64,000 nucleotides of DNA from Cristatella mucedo. Taxonomy: Eukaryota > Bryozoa > Phylactolaemata > Cristatellidae. Both the position numbers and the translations under genes were made by a program. Under the pieces are notes generated by a model. It searched no databases. It saw only the letters and a list, made by a program, of their open reading frames with translations, and was not told the origin of the DNA. The first letter of the stretch is position 1; each line of letters starts with the position of its first letter. The stretch is from positions 2,678,501 through 2,742,500 of the forward strand of contig WPIO01000017.1 of assembly GCA_009760855.2 (NCBI GenBank), written 5' to 3'. Positions 49,375 through 59,796 of this stretch are shown here, one piece after another.

Positions 49375-50805
49375 TTGTCAGAAACATTTCAATCAGGATT
49401 CAAGAGGCAGCACTCCACTGAAACTGCCTCCTCCGTGTTAACAATGACATTCTACGTGGCAACAACGACGGGAATGTCACTGACCTAGCTCTGCTAGATC
49501 TGTCTGCTGCCTTCGAAACCATTGATCACGATGTCCTACTTGAATGATTGAGAACAACGATCGGTCTGGCAGACGAAGCACTGGCTTGGTTCAAATCGTA
49601 CTTGTCTGATCGTGTTCAATCCGTGTCGTGTGGGGGTCAGGTCTCACACACGAGAAGGGTCACCTGTGGAGTCCCTCAAGGGTCTGCACTTGGTCCCTTG
49701 CTGTTCTCCATTTATACGCAACCTCTGGGAAAAGTGATTAAGGCCCATGGAATGGGATATCTCTTTTATGCTGACGATACTCGGTTGTATTTTTTATTCA
49801 AACTGTCGGAATCTGCTGCAGCAACTGAGAGACTGAATGCTTGCCTTGCCGATATTCGATCCTGGAAAACTTCCTGAAATTAAATGATGATAAAACCGAA
49901 CTGCTACTCATAGGACACCCTAAGCGTGTGGCTGGATTAAAAGGCTTTGCTCTTCTAATAGGTGATGCTATTGTGCGACCATCACCGCGTGCTCGAAATT
50001 TAGGTGTCGTTTTCGACAACTGCCTCAATTTTAATAGCTTCATTCAGAAGACTGCTTCTGCAGCTAGCCATCACGTCCGGTCCGTATCCAATATTAGGAG
50101 CTGTCTTCCACAGTGGCTTGCAAAAATTTGACTAGCTCCGTAGTTCTGTCTCGGCTTGATTGTTGCAATTCACTTTTGGCTGGGCTACCAAAGAAAGCTA
50201 TTAGGCCACTGCAGCTGACTATGAATACGGCTGCAAGGCTAGTCTTCAAGTCCCAGAGGTTTGAGCACGTGTCTCCTTTGCTAAAAGAGCTAGGGTGGAT
50301 TCCGGTTGACCAACGGATGCAGAGCAAAGTTCTTACGCTGACCCACAAGGCCCGCCACGGCTTGGCTCCTTCGTACCTAGCTGCACTGCTGCATCAGTTC
50401 CAGCCCGTTCGCGACCTCAGGTCCTGTGTGGACAGTAAATTAGCTGTCTCATTCTTCTGCTTAAAGACCGTTGGAGACAGAAGCTTTAGCTCTGCAGGTC
50501 CTAAACAGTGGAACTCGCTTCCACAATTCTCACGAAACGACAACAACTTTCCTGTTGCCGACTATGGCTCATACTTTTCAGCGGTCCTGAGCTGCTACTT
50601 CCATGCTACTCACTACCTCAACTGCTCTCCTGACTCTGCTATGCTTCCCACTTTTTCTTTGTTGCGTGAGACGAAGTCTGTTGGCTACTGAATGCGTACT
50701 GAAAGCCGCTTAGGCTGTGAGAGGGCTATACAAAACTCTCCTGCGTGACACCCACATGGTCTTTATGACTTTGTTGAGTTACAGACGGAGATACATTACA
50801 TTGCA
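49375..50805 (+). pseudogene. LINE family A reverse transcriptase (L2/CR1-type), best copy, frameshifted
   Basis: A 5'-truncated non-LTR retrotransposon copying enzyme. Order of motifs: QSGFKRQHSTETAS, LALLDLSAAFETIDHDVLLE (catalytic Asp region), then an in-frame TGA at 49545, WFKSYLSDRVQSVSCGG, GVPQGSALGPLLFSIY, and FYADDTRLY with the YADD catalytic pair at 49767-49778. A frameshift follows near 49860, then LKLNDDKTELLLIGHPKR, NLGVVFDN, another frameshift near 50110, then LSRLDCCNSLLAGLP, RLVFKSQRFEHVSPLLKELG, GPKQWNSLPQF and a final stop near 50690. The tail ends gacggagatacattacatt. At least four disabling changes are visible, though motif sequence is otherwise good. The endonuclease and ORF1 are absent. 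Confidence 0.92.
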
Positions 50806-51035
50806 GGGCCAGTACAAATTGACCTTTACCTGGCATAACCAATAGTTGGGAGGCAGTGTGACTCGAAGAGGTCGTCTATCTTTTGTCCTTGCAGCTTAAC
50901 AAGCCGAGAGCAGATGCACATTTTTCAAATGCTTACAATTTACTCGGAATAACTTAAATGTGCCTAAGGTCTTGCAGAAGCAGTTTCCTTTTTTTCTTCA
51001 GCTATGCTATAAATAAACAAATAAATAAATAAATA
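50806..51035. other. no recognisable gene
   Basis: Short unique stretch ending in (AAAT)n at 51016-51040, where the composite SINE begins. Confidence 0.5.
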
Positions 51036-51039
51036 AATA

Positions 51040-51180
51040 TATATTATTCATTTATATAGCGCCCCAAGAGAACTTAATCTCTATTCAGGCGCTTCACATA
51101 TGCCTCGGGGCTTGAGCCCACGACCTCAGTCAGGCCTTGGTCGGGGCGAGCACCTTAACCGCTAGACCAGAGATCCGAAA
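51040..51180 (-). mobile_element. composite SINE: tRNA-like head plus LINE-B tail
   Basis: Minus strand: head tcggatctctggtctagcgg ttaaggtgctcg (A box TAGCGGTTAAGG), B box gtgggctcaagccccgagg, then directly the LINE-B end: gtgaagcgcctgaatagaga, ttaagttctcttggggcgct, atataaatgaataatatata. Two parts with different origins are joined in about 135 bases. This is how SINEs that use a LINE partner are built. The head resembles tRNA but the acceptor arms do not pair, so it is not a working tRNA. Confidence 0.85.
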
Positions 51181-51810
51181 GTAATAATTATTATTTAAGG
51201 CTATCAGTGCACTGCCCGTAGCTGGAGAATTTCGGCACGAAATTCAACCTTGACCTTGAGTAGGCTCGACTGGAAAGGTCCTGAAAAGAGACGCGGTTCA
51301 CCCTATCTTTCTGTCTTCAGCTAAACAAGTCTGACGTAGACATATAGTCATCCAACTGCGCCTACTTTCTTGAAAGGACTAAGTGGTTGAGTGCCAGAGT
51401 TTCTTAGACCTTGTACAGTTTCTGTATTATAGCTATTCAGTTGACAAGGCAAGCACAGTTACCAATTCATTTTTTCATCATAACGATCAATCGTCAATAG
51501 TATTTGGCTGTAAGCACTCGCCTTTTCAGCATATCACTATATAAATTGCTCTCCGATGGTCCTTCTAAAACCTGGCCAAACGTAACTACAACTGTAGCTC
51601 TCTGAAACTCGATCGACCCCTCGTGAGACCGTCCCTGAGAGAGTGGGCACGGCAGGTGCCCCGTCCCAGCAGCATATTTAGCCCCACACATCGGCGAAAG
51701 GGTGCCAACGTCCGGACCTGGCGTCGGTTTGGTCGGACAGCGATCCACCTGATGCTCTTCTCAACCTTCCTGCGAGTCCTGCAGCAGCCTCCGACCTTGA
51801 CAACGTCGGG
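51181..51810. other. no recognisable gene
   Basis: Mixed DNA leading into the long CT tract; no domain in any frame. Confidence 0.4.
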
Positions 51811-53015
<1,205 letters not shown>

Positions 53016-53019
53016 TTTA

Positions 53020-53148
53020 ATAATAAAACATTTGTATAGCGCCATCAGAGAATTTAATCTCGCTCTAGCCACTTTGCATTTGCTTTAACGGAAGCATGTT
53101 CAAATGGTTAGCTGTAACATGCACAATGTCAACAAGCATACTATGGTT
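53020..53148 (-). repeat. LINE family B tail
   Basis: Minus strand: ttaacgcaaa-type then gcaaagtggctagagcgaga, ttaaattctctgatggcgct, atacaaatg and (ATT)n. Diverged tail only. Confidence 0.8.
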
Positions 53149-53500
53149 AGAGGTAATAATAATAAAAATAATAATAACGCGCTTGATAAAGCGCCCTCAG
53201 AGAACTCAATCTCTTTCTAGGCGCTTTACATTTGCTGCTAAGGGAAACCCGATTGAATGGTGAGTAATATCATGCTTGATAAACAACATGAATAACATGG
53301 TTAACCTTCACCGTGTCGTCATGCAAATATGGTTAGTGGTAGCAAGCCCAGTGTCGCGCACATAAGCACACAAAAAACAAGTCACAAGGAAACCCAGCAA
53401 ATGCTGTGAGAAACGAGTGCGTTTTTAGCTTTTTTTTAATTTCAAAGTCAAGGGTACGTCGTAACGTCAGTCGGGAGTGAGTTCCAGGCTTTGGTTAGCT
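53149..53500 (-). mobile_element. LINE family B, last coding bases and 3' tail
   Basis: Minus strand: aagcctggaactcactcccg acttacgttacg (the AWNSLPT region), a short A-rich stretch, aaaacgcactcgtttctcac agcatttgctggg, and the complete tail ending gggcgctttatcaagcgcgt with (ATT)n. It lacks the roughly 90-base insert. Confidence 0.88.
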
Positions 53501-53785
53501 TCATCGATCGGGTCCCTTACTTGGCTGGACTAAAAAAATCAGACAATCGTATTACCGTATCTTTCTCAATGCACCAGCTTTTATCGCTCTAACCTGACAG
53601 CCCTCACTTTCTTAACAGGACAGCCATGCGAGATTGATAGCCAGAGAATATAACTGCGTACAGACGTCGCACAGAAATTTAAGAAAACACAAACCTCTAA
53701 ATGCTTCAGATACATCTGCGCTTGCAAACGGCCATTACTTTAGGCTTCAATAAAGAGGGGGATGCCGCCATCTTGACAGCATTCT
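53501..53785. other. no recognisable gene
   Basis: Short unique stretch between opposite LINE copies. Confidence 0.4.
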
Positions 53786-54220
53786 CGCACGAATTTGGGG
53801 ACTAACTTATTTTATTTTATGTTGCTAGCCCTATAGAGTCAAACCCGTCTATGAGGGTGACCCTGAGGGTCCTCCAAAAGTACTTCGTCTGGAAAGGTAT
53901 AATTATGTTCAGATTCGAGACTCGAGGGTGTGCAGCATGACAAAATAAGCGTTCACATTTCATTCATTTTCAAAACCCAGCCTAAACCTAAAAAAATACT
54001 CGACCAACAAATCCCCGGTCAATCACTCTTCACGCATGAATCTGGGTGTCCTCATCCAAAATCAGCCTAGCTCTAGACGACAATACCAGCTCCGTAGTAA
54101 TGTTTACCTACTTCAAGCTGAGTAACTTTTCAAAACTTGGACGTCCATATGATGATGTGGCTGTCGCAGCTGAGTTAGTCCATGAATTTGTGACACCGAG
54201 TCTAGATTTCTAGAACAACC

Positions 54221-54223
<3 letters not shown>

Positions 54224-54282
<59 letters not shown>
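54224..54282. repeat. (CT)n microsatellite, left of nested SINE
   Basis: Pure CT run directly beside a SINE, with a matching run on its other side at 54455-54532. Confidence 0.95.
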
Positions 54283-54283
<1 letters not shown>

Positions 54284-54296
54284 GCTGATCCTAGCT

Positions 54297-54450
54297 GATT
54301 AAACAGCCTATTTCTGTATAGCGACAGAAGAGCCTTTACGGCTATCACCACTGCTTGCAGTGGCGATAAAGGATCGCCCACCGCAGGAATCGAACCCACG
54401 ACCTCGGGACCAATGTCGTGAAAGCAACCGCCTTACCTAGTGTGCCATCA

Positions 54451-54454
<4 letters not shown>
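54297..54454 (-). mobile_element. tRNA-derived SINE inside (CT)n
   Basis: Minus strand: gtcgtgatggcacactaggt aaggcggttgctttc head, ggtcgtgggttcgattcctg B box, then gcgatcctttatcgccactg, gcagtggtgatagccgtaaa and aggctgtttaat. One of the best-preserved copies. An agctgatcctagctgatt duplication lies at its tail side. Confidence 0.9.

Positions 54455-54532
<78 letters not shown>
54455..54532. repeat. (CT)n microsatellite, right of nested SINE
   Basis: Pure CT run beginning immediately after the SINE head. With the left run, it suggests the SINE landed in one CT tract. Confidence 0.95.
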
Positions 54533-54540
<8 letters not shown>

Positions 54541-55004
54541 CATGCAGTTTCTTCCTTCAATGAGCCGCTTACAGACGGTGCAAAACCCAGCTGCACCGAG
54601 GCTTGTCGGACGTCGCAACGCATTGTCATGCAAACACTCCTCTCCGATCTGTGCAGGCTTCCCAGCACATCGACTTGAAGTCCTATTACTCACGAGTCGG
54701 TTAAGTCATACTTGCTCCTGCTTGCCTGATTTCCTATCTGGTCAAAATACCTGCAACCCAGGCTTCCCGGCAGGTGCCACCAGCTCTTGTCTCAAATCTT
54801 GTGTAGCTGCATGTCCAACTGAGGTCAATTTTGTTTGAATTACTTTCCTCAGTTCCGAAACTCTCCAAGCCTGGTACTCGCCAGCGATAGCCATTACGGC
54901 ATCAACATGACTTGGCGAAATTTACAGCAAAGCTAGAACTTATTTGCTCCTAGTAACATTTGCTTCCGTCCGTGTAAATTGTTCTTTGTGGGCTTGCTGA
55001 GGCT

Positions 55005-55110
55005 GCAATTATGTATATATATTTATATTATATTTATGTAATTATAATAATTATATAATTATAATTATATATATATATTTATTTTTATTTATATATATTT
55101 ATTTAATTGT
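55005..55110. repeat. AT-rich low-complexity stretch
   Basis: tatatttatatt/attataattatat repeats within the LINE-B 3' region. Confidence 0.8.
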
Positions 55111-55449
55111 GTATTCATACGTTGCTATAGTCACAAATCGCTTCAACGCTTCGTTTTCAGCACAAGTAAAGTGCCCAGAAATAGATTGAGTCATCATTGG
55201 GCTCTAAAAATGTACTATTATTATTACTAGCAATAACATACTCCTTGGAAAAAGGCAAACAAGAATCAAAGGAGAGAAATATTCACTCTACGTAAAAATT
55301 CTAAAAGCAGAGAATTCTTGCACCATATAGCTGGTTTATCAGGAGGCTGCGTTAGTTCCACTTCCGCTCATTCTACAAATCTTTCGTAAGCGTTCACTTT
55401 CCTCAACTGTCAAAAACTTACCCAAGATCTCCGCCTTTCTCGCTTAAAT

Positions 55450-55828
55450 ACGGCACGCACTATTTTTCCTAGGTGCTCGTTACCTCAGTAAAAGGGGGGT
55501 CTTAATTCGCAACGAGGAGCATGCGCCCATTCCTCTACCGGTCGGTCGCGAGATTCTCGCTCGCGAGATTTCAGCGAAGGCGTCGATTACCCTGCTCTCC
55601 TTGGCTCGACGCGAAGATCTAATGGAGGAGGTCTGGCGACCCGTTCAAAGACAAGAGGCCTACTTCGGCTGCATGCTAAATGAAGCTCGCAAGCGCCATC
55701 TCCGCACGTTCGTACATTCGCCGCCGCGAATGGCCCGCGCGCTCTGTAGGGACAGGTCATCCGGAGCTCCGCCCACCCTTTGGCATGCTGCTCGCAGGTA
55801 TTTCCACAACAGCCTTAATAACTGTTAA
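55450..55828 (+). CDS. possible coding exon, unrecognised protein
   Basis: A plus-strand frame stays open for about 125 codons to a TAA at 55826-55828, through sequence with ordinary amino-acid mix: EEHAPIPLPVGREILAREIS, LMEEVWRPVQRQEAYFGCML, NEARKRHLRTFVHSPPRMAR. It is not repeat-derived and lies between retroelements. Possible splice signals are ttacctcag (end 55486) and cgcag/gtattt (55797/55798). No domain is recognised and there is no good ATG start. It may be chance or part of a mobile element. Confidence 0.22.
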
Positions 55829-56210
55829 GCGACACCTGCTCAGCTCGGCTCGGCTGGAGGCTGCGAGCGGCGGTGCGCTAGCAGTTCGAGTAACCTGGGC
55901 ACGGGAGGGGGTATGAAGGGGCACGGGCCCAGGCCCGCTTGGCGTACTAGACAGCACGACGGTCGGCCAGATGCGAAGAAGCCGGTCATGTCACCCAGTA
56001 AGACAGCAACCGCCTGCATGCCGGCCGGCGCCGTGCCGCTGGGCCGTGTTTTGGTCGTGCGCTCGTGAATTCCCGCTGCAGATGCAGCTGCAGCGGGAAG
56101 TGCGAGAGCTAGCGGCAGACACATGACAGACACGCGGGGCTGCTTCGACCAGGGTTGACATACTTTCGCTAGGTACGCAGATTATGTATACAATGCGCTC
56201 CTCCGTTCAG
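55829..56210. other. no recognisable gene; hairpin at 56070
   Basis: GC-rich short stretch. A perfect 12-bp-arm inverted repeat ttcccgctgcag ... ctgcagcgggaa lies at 56070-56099 with a 6-base loop. Confidence 0.5.
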
Positions 56211-56211
56211 A

Positions 56212-56345
56212 AGTAATAATAATAGTAATAATACACTTGATAAAGCACCCTCAAAGAACTCAATCTCGTTCAAGGCGCTTTACATTTGCTGCAAAGAAAA
56301 CACAATCAAATGGTTATCGGTAGCATGTTCAATCGACAACAAGAA
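56212..56345 (-). repeat. LINE family B tail
   Basis: Minus strand: ttgattgtgttttctttgca, gcaaatgtaaagcgccttga, and ctttgagggtgctttatcaa with (ATT)n at 56214-56234. Confidence 0.88.
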
Positions 56346-56625
56346 CAATAATAATAATAATAATAATAATATTGCACTTGATAAAGCGCCCTCAGAGAGC
56401 TTAATCTCTTTCTAGGCGCTTTACATTTGCTGCAAAGTGATACGCAATAGAATAGAATAGAATAGAATAGAAATATGGTTAGGGGTGACGTGCACAGGGT
56501 CAGCATGCAAATGTGGTTAGTGGCAGCATGCACAGTGTCAGCACGCATATCACAACGCAAGCACATCAAGGACGAATCACAGGGCCCCACTAAATGCTGT
56601 CCTAAATAGGTGTGTTGTGGCCATC
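56346..56625 (-). mobile_element. LINE family B 3' end
   Basis: Minus strand: cacctatttaggacagcatt, tagtggggccctgtgattcg, tcagcatgcaaatgtgg region and the complete final block aaagcgcctagaaagagatt with (ATT)n. It contains an (aatag)n stretch at 56440-56468. It is placed in tandem with the previous tail, same orientation. Confidence 0.9.
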
Positions 56626-56634
56626 AAATATATT

Positions 56635-56695
56635 CACCTTGACCTTGGTCGGAGCGTGGACCTTTACCGCTGGGCCCATTCTCCGCCTTAATTCT
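56635..56695 (-). repeat. possible tRNA-like SINE head
   Basis: Minus strand: gagaatgggcccagcggtaa aggtccacgctccgaccaag gtcaaggtg resembles the head of the composite SINE at 51.1 kb (ggtctagcggttaaggtgct cgccccgaccaaggcc). The B box is not present. Confidence 0.4.
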
Positions 56696-56699
56696 TTAA

Positions 56700-57388
56700 A
56701 AAAAAACATGTGACTTGGGAATCGCAGCGACCAAATTCTATATTCGTCGTCGCTCCACTAAAACGCGGATGTGCTACAGGAGGCGACGGAAGCACCGACC
56801 AACATTAATTAAGTAAACACTCATCGGAGCGACATGAAAGGTTGGCTCGTTTCCGGACCAAGGATAGCAAGCAGTCTGAATCGTCGGGGCATGCCCGGAT
56901 TCAACGATAGGCTGCTACAAAAAACATTCATTTCTTTCATGAAAGCAGCTCGGCTCGGGCCGTTTCGTCGGGTTCTGTACTCGCCCCGTTGATTGCATGC
57001 ATTCCTGCGGTTAACTGTGCCTAGCACCATGTCCAGTATATTCCCCTCACCTCGGCTCAATTTCACATCCCGACAAGACGTCGAGATGGGACAAATTATG
57101 CTGCAAAATAGACTCGGGCAGCCTGCGAGACCTAATCGCAAGCAGCGGTTTGGTAGCCCAGTGCCAATCGTATGCAATTCTTATCAGAGCAGAGCCAGTA
57201 CAAAAAAATAATCTAGTCGTCATCGTGCTAGACGACGTTTGCAAGAAATCTCTCGCAGGAATTCGATCTCGATTTCGCTTCTCTCATAAAACAAAAGCTA
57301 CTCCACAAAGCCGCTCTTTTTGGGAGCACAGGGTATCCATCAGAATTTCTTTTTCGAATCTCACGCGTCTTGCGCATGCGTGCCTTAT
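56700..57388. other. no recognisable gene
   Basis: Mixed DNA; a 118-codon minus-strand frame at 56821-57177 shows no domain. Confidence 0.35.
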
Positions 57389-57555
57389 AGCCGTAATAGC
57401 TCACTAGCCAAGGCGGTTGCTTTACACGACCTCGGCCTCGAGGTCGTAGGTTCGAATCCTGCGGTGGGCGATCCTTTATCGCCGTTGTAAGCGGTGGTGA
57501 TAGCCGTAAAGGCTCTTCCGTCGCTATGCAAAAGGAGGCTGTTAAATCAGCTAGC
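57389..57555 (+). mobile_element. tRNA-derived SINE, best plus-strand copy
   Basis: Head agccgtaatagctcactagc caaggcggttgc, B box GGTTCGAATCC exact at 57449-57459, body gcggtgggcgatcctttatc gccgttgtaagcggtggtga, then tagccgtaaaggctcttccg and a tail aggctgttaaatcagctagc followed by T/A runs. This copy is good for building the family consensus. Confidence 0.92.
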
Positions 57556-58085
57556 ATTTTTTTAAAATTTTTTTTAGAACAAGCTTCTAGACCAACGAGA
57601 AAAATAGCTCAAGAAAGAGATGACGGCCTCGAGTGGGCGCGTCAGTACGCGGCGACGACGCGGCGACGAGCGCTCGCGACTCGTCAGTACATCAGCGACA
57701 CTGCATCCAATCACAAATGGTAAACGGCAAGCTTTGTCAGTGTACAGGACGACGATAGCGCGCACCGCGCGAGCTCTTCCCCTACGGCACCACTCAGTGG
57801 ACGCACGGTGGTCGACAGCCCGCAATTCGTAACAGATCGCCGCTGCGATATTCACGCCGCTCACTCGCAGAACCACGTGACCACACTACTCTCGGACACG
57901 CAACGACGACGACGACGACTGAACGCCGTCGTTTGAAATGAGCGAGCTGCTGCGACTCTTTTTCTTTAAATTTCAGACCTGTTCGGTTCAACTTCCGGTG
58001 ACGACACAGCAGAAACTTCACGTCGCTGGCGATAGCACTTCGCGTTATCGCAGTGGCTGGTAATCATCAAGCTGAAGGTTCGGCA
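57556..58085. other. no recognised gene; moderately CpG-rich
   Basis: CpG-richer than the flanks (about 57620-58060), with tcacgtggttct at 57871-57882 on the plus strand read as accacgtga. It could be a promoter area for the minus-strand exon candidate only if transcription were divergent; this is not shown. Confidence 0.3.
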
Positions 58086-58087
58086 AC

Positions 58088-58157
58088 GTAATAACAGTAA
58101 CAATATATTTGTATAGCGCCTCCAGAGAACTTAGTCTCTTTCTTGGCACTTGACGTG
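58088..58157 (-). repeat. LINE family B / composite SINE tail
   Basis: Minus strand: aagtgccaagaaagagacta, agttctctggaggcgctata caaatatattg with (ATTGTT). Only the terminal block remains. Confidence 0.75.
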
Positions 58158-58173
58158 CGCAGACTTTTCTTAC

Positions 58174-58370
58174 TTCTCTCGCCTCTTTTTTTGCAGCCAC
58201 TGAGCTCTCACCCGATTCGATTGCTTTTCAGTTTTAGGCTTTTTCGGCTTCGACTTTGGACTCCGCTCCTTAGGTCCTTCCTTTTGGGTTTTCACGTTTG
58301 CCCTCGTACCGCATGAATGTAAGATGTTACGAGAAAGGTCACTGTCTTCGAACTCACTCGGCTGGGTCAT
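58174..58370 (-). CDS. candidate first coding exon, lysine/proline-rich, unrecognised
   Basis: Minus strand ATG at 58370 opens a frame with ordinary codon use: MTQPSEFEDSDLSRNILHSC, then a basic part ERSPKSKPKKPKTEKQSNRV and QWLQKKRREK, with a TAA at 58172-58170. The last codon overlaps GTAAGAAA (GT at 58173-58172), a strong splice donor, so the frame may be a first exon rather than a 66-residue protein. Upstream, aagATGGCG at 58384-58376 has a good start context and matches the YY1-type downstream promoter motif, but opens only MAHI and stops at TGA 58369-58367, overlapping the main ATG. The basic part looks like a nuclear targeting signal. No family is recognised and no second exon was identified. 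Confidence 0.33.
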
Positions 58371-58399
58371 ATGTGCGCCATCTTGCAGCGTGACGGAAG

Positions 58400-59105
58400 G
58401 ACGGGCGGACTTTCTCGCTTTAGTTCTATAGATATCAAAGAATTTTAAAACCGTGCATACTAGTTGCCATCTTCACCGAAATAGGGTCCAGAGTGAGCGC
58501 TCATGTGAGTGCGAGTACAATTCTGCGTGTATGATAATGAGACGTAATCTGGCCTTTGGCTGCTATTCTGAGAATTATTAATATTGACTTTAGATAAAGT
58601 GAAAATCGCCAATTACTTGATGAAGAAATGTGCTTTAGCAGCCACCATAAGATGATTAAATATAATCAATAGTGTATAAGTAATAAATAATCAAACGTTC
58701 ACAAGTTCCGGCCAAATAATATATAGATAGTCAATCGTCATACGTTCGCAAGTTTTGGCCAAGTGGTAGCTGTGCCGGGCTCGACCCGATGGTGGCCTTC
58801 TCAGAGGAGCGGCCTGCTGCGGCTGCTGCATATGCTCGCTTGAAAAATCGTACGTAGCGCTCTCAGCTCTATCAATCTTTCTTGCGTTACAAGGCACCGA
58901 GAAACTGACAAATTCGTGAGCGGTGAAATGTCACCATTTGTCTGAGGAGGCAATAACTTCGGGGCTCAATTGAGACTCAAACCAGACTCAATCGAGACTC
59001 AAACCAGACTCAATCGAGCAAAGTGTCTGAAGAGTCAAGATTGTGGTGCTGAAAGTCACCTCCCTCATGCGAAACACTTCGAGTAGCTTCGACTACGCAT
59101 CTACC
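58400..59105. other. no recognised gene
   Basis: AT-richer DNA with a repeated 22-bp unit (gactcaatcgagactcaaac) at about 58970-59020 and a duplicated ttcacaagttccggccaa / ttcgcaagttttggccaa pair at 58697 and 58745. Confidence 0.45.
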
Positions 59106-59109
59106 ACTG

Positions 59110-59400
59110 TTAAGAATGTTGTTGCCAAGAGGACCTGCAAATCAATATGAATGCACTGTCACGTGCTGGGTCACTAAATTTGAGCGAGGTCTTTGGCAAT
59201 AAATGTCTGACTTGGTTGCAATGTGGGCAGTCCTGGCACACAGATTCTATGTCGCTATCCACGGCTGACCACCCGACGTAGGTTCTAGCAGTAGCCTCCA
59301 TTTTAATTATGCTGGGATGACTGGCATGAAGCTCCAGCAACAGCAGGCAGAGGAGCGAAGTCGGTGTGACTAAACTCACGCCCCGAAGGAGGCATCCGTC
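59110..59400 (-). pseudogene. Ty3/gypsy integrase zinc-binding domain (relic)
   Basis: Minus strand reads LLLELHASHPSIIKMEATAR, TYVGWSAVDSDIESVCQDCP and HCNQVRHLLPK. This is the HHCC zinc-binding head of retroviral-type integrases in its Ty3/gypsy form (compare LHxGHPG...MK..AR.YVWW...D.DIE...C..C). The two His (LHASHP) and the Cys pair (CQDC) are present. The catalytic core that should follow is not visible, and stops break the frame at both ends. Confidence 0.82.
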
Positions 59401-59795
59401 GTGCGCTGCCAGCTCTTGTCTTCAGTTGTAACATTGTACCGTGGCAGAAGAGGAATTTCCGGTCGGTCGGCCATCCACTCATCGCAGCGCCAAAACCAGC
59501 AGTCACTACTACTGGAGTGCTTCTGACCGTTGCCCCAACACTTTGTACAGACACGAAAAATGATCAACGTGGAACAAATGGTCTCAGTACAAGGAGGTAC
59601 AAGTACATTGGTCGGCAGCCTGTCTTGGGGCCCGGGGATAGTGGCGACTGTTTTGTGATCGGTCAGCAGCAGTGACAAATTCAACAGTACAAAATAAGAG
59701 TAAAGCGATAGCAGCACCTACGATTAATGGATGAGGCCTCCTGCTCAGTCTGCCAACATATTTTCTCACTAGCAGGCATCGTTCGGCAAGTGCTC
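59400..59795 (-). pseudogene. Ty3/gypsy RNase H end and linker (relic)
   Basis: Minus strand: LLLTDHKTVATIPGPQDRLP (about 59600-59665) equals the TDHKPLLAIxGPKxGIP motif of the gypsy RNase H domain. Further on, the frame reads DEWMADRPEIPLLPRYN before the integrase head, the usual linker. Frameshifts separate the pieces. It lies in the correct place, between RT (60.6-61.0 kb) and integrase. Confidence 0.72.
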
Positions 59796-59796
59796 G

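Larger units (their letters stand above)
53990..55235 (+). mobile_element. LINE family B relic split by a nested (CT)n-SINE-(CT)n block
   Basis: Plus strand: MNLGVLIQNQ (about 54040), then DDVAVAAELVHEFVTPSLDF (54146-54210), equivalent to AAKLVHAFVTSRLDY. Coding sequence breaks at 54222 and resumes at 54545 as FLPSMSRLQTVQNPAAPRLV, equivalent to SRLQTVQNAAARLV. The 3' end at about 55145-55235 has aagtaaagtgcccagaaata and (ATT)n. The break falls between two motifs normally about 10-15 residues apart, so the 54225-54535 block is a later insertion. Confidence 0.78.

Noticed and set aside
51100-51178. Functional tRNA gene
   Set aside because: A and B boxes are present but acceptor and other stems do not pair and it joins a LINE tail; it is a SINE head.
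57389-57460. tRNA gene on the plus strand
   Set aside because: The B box is perfect but the sequence belongs to a dispersed SINE with a conserved non-tRNA body.
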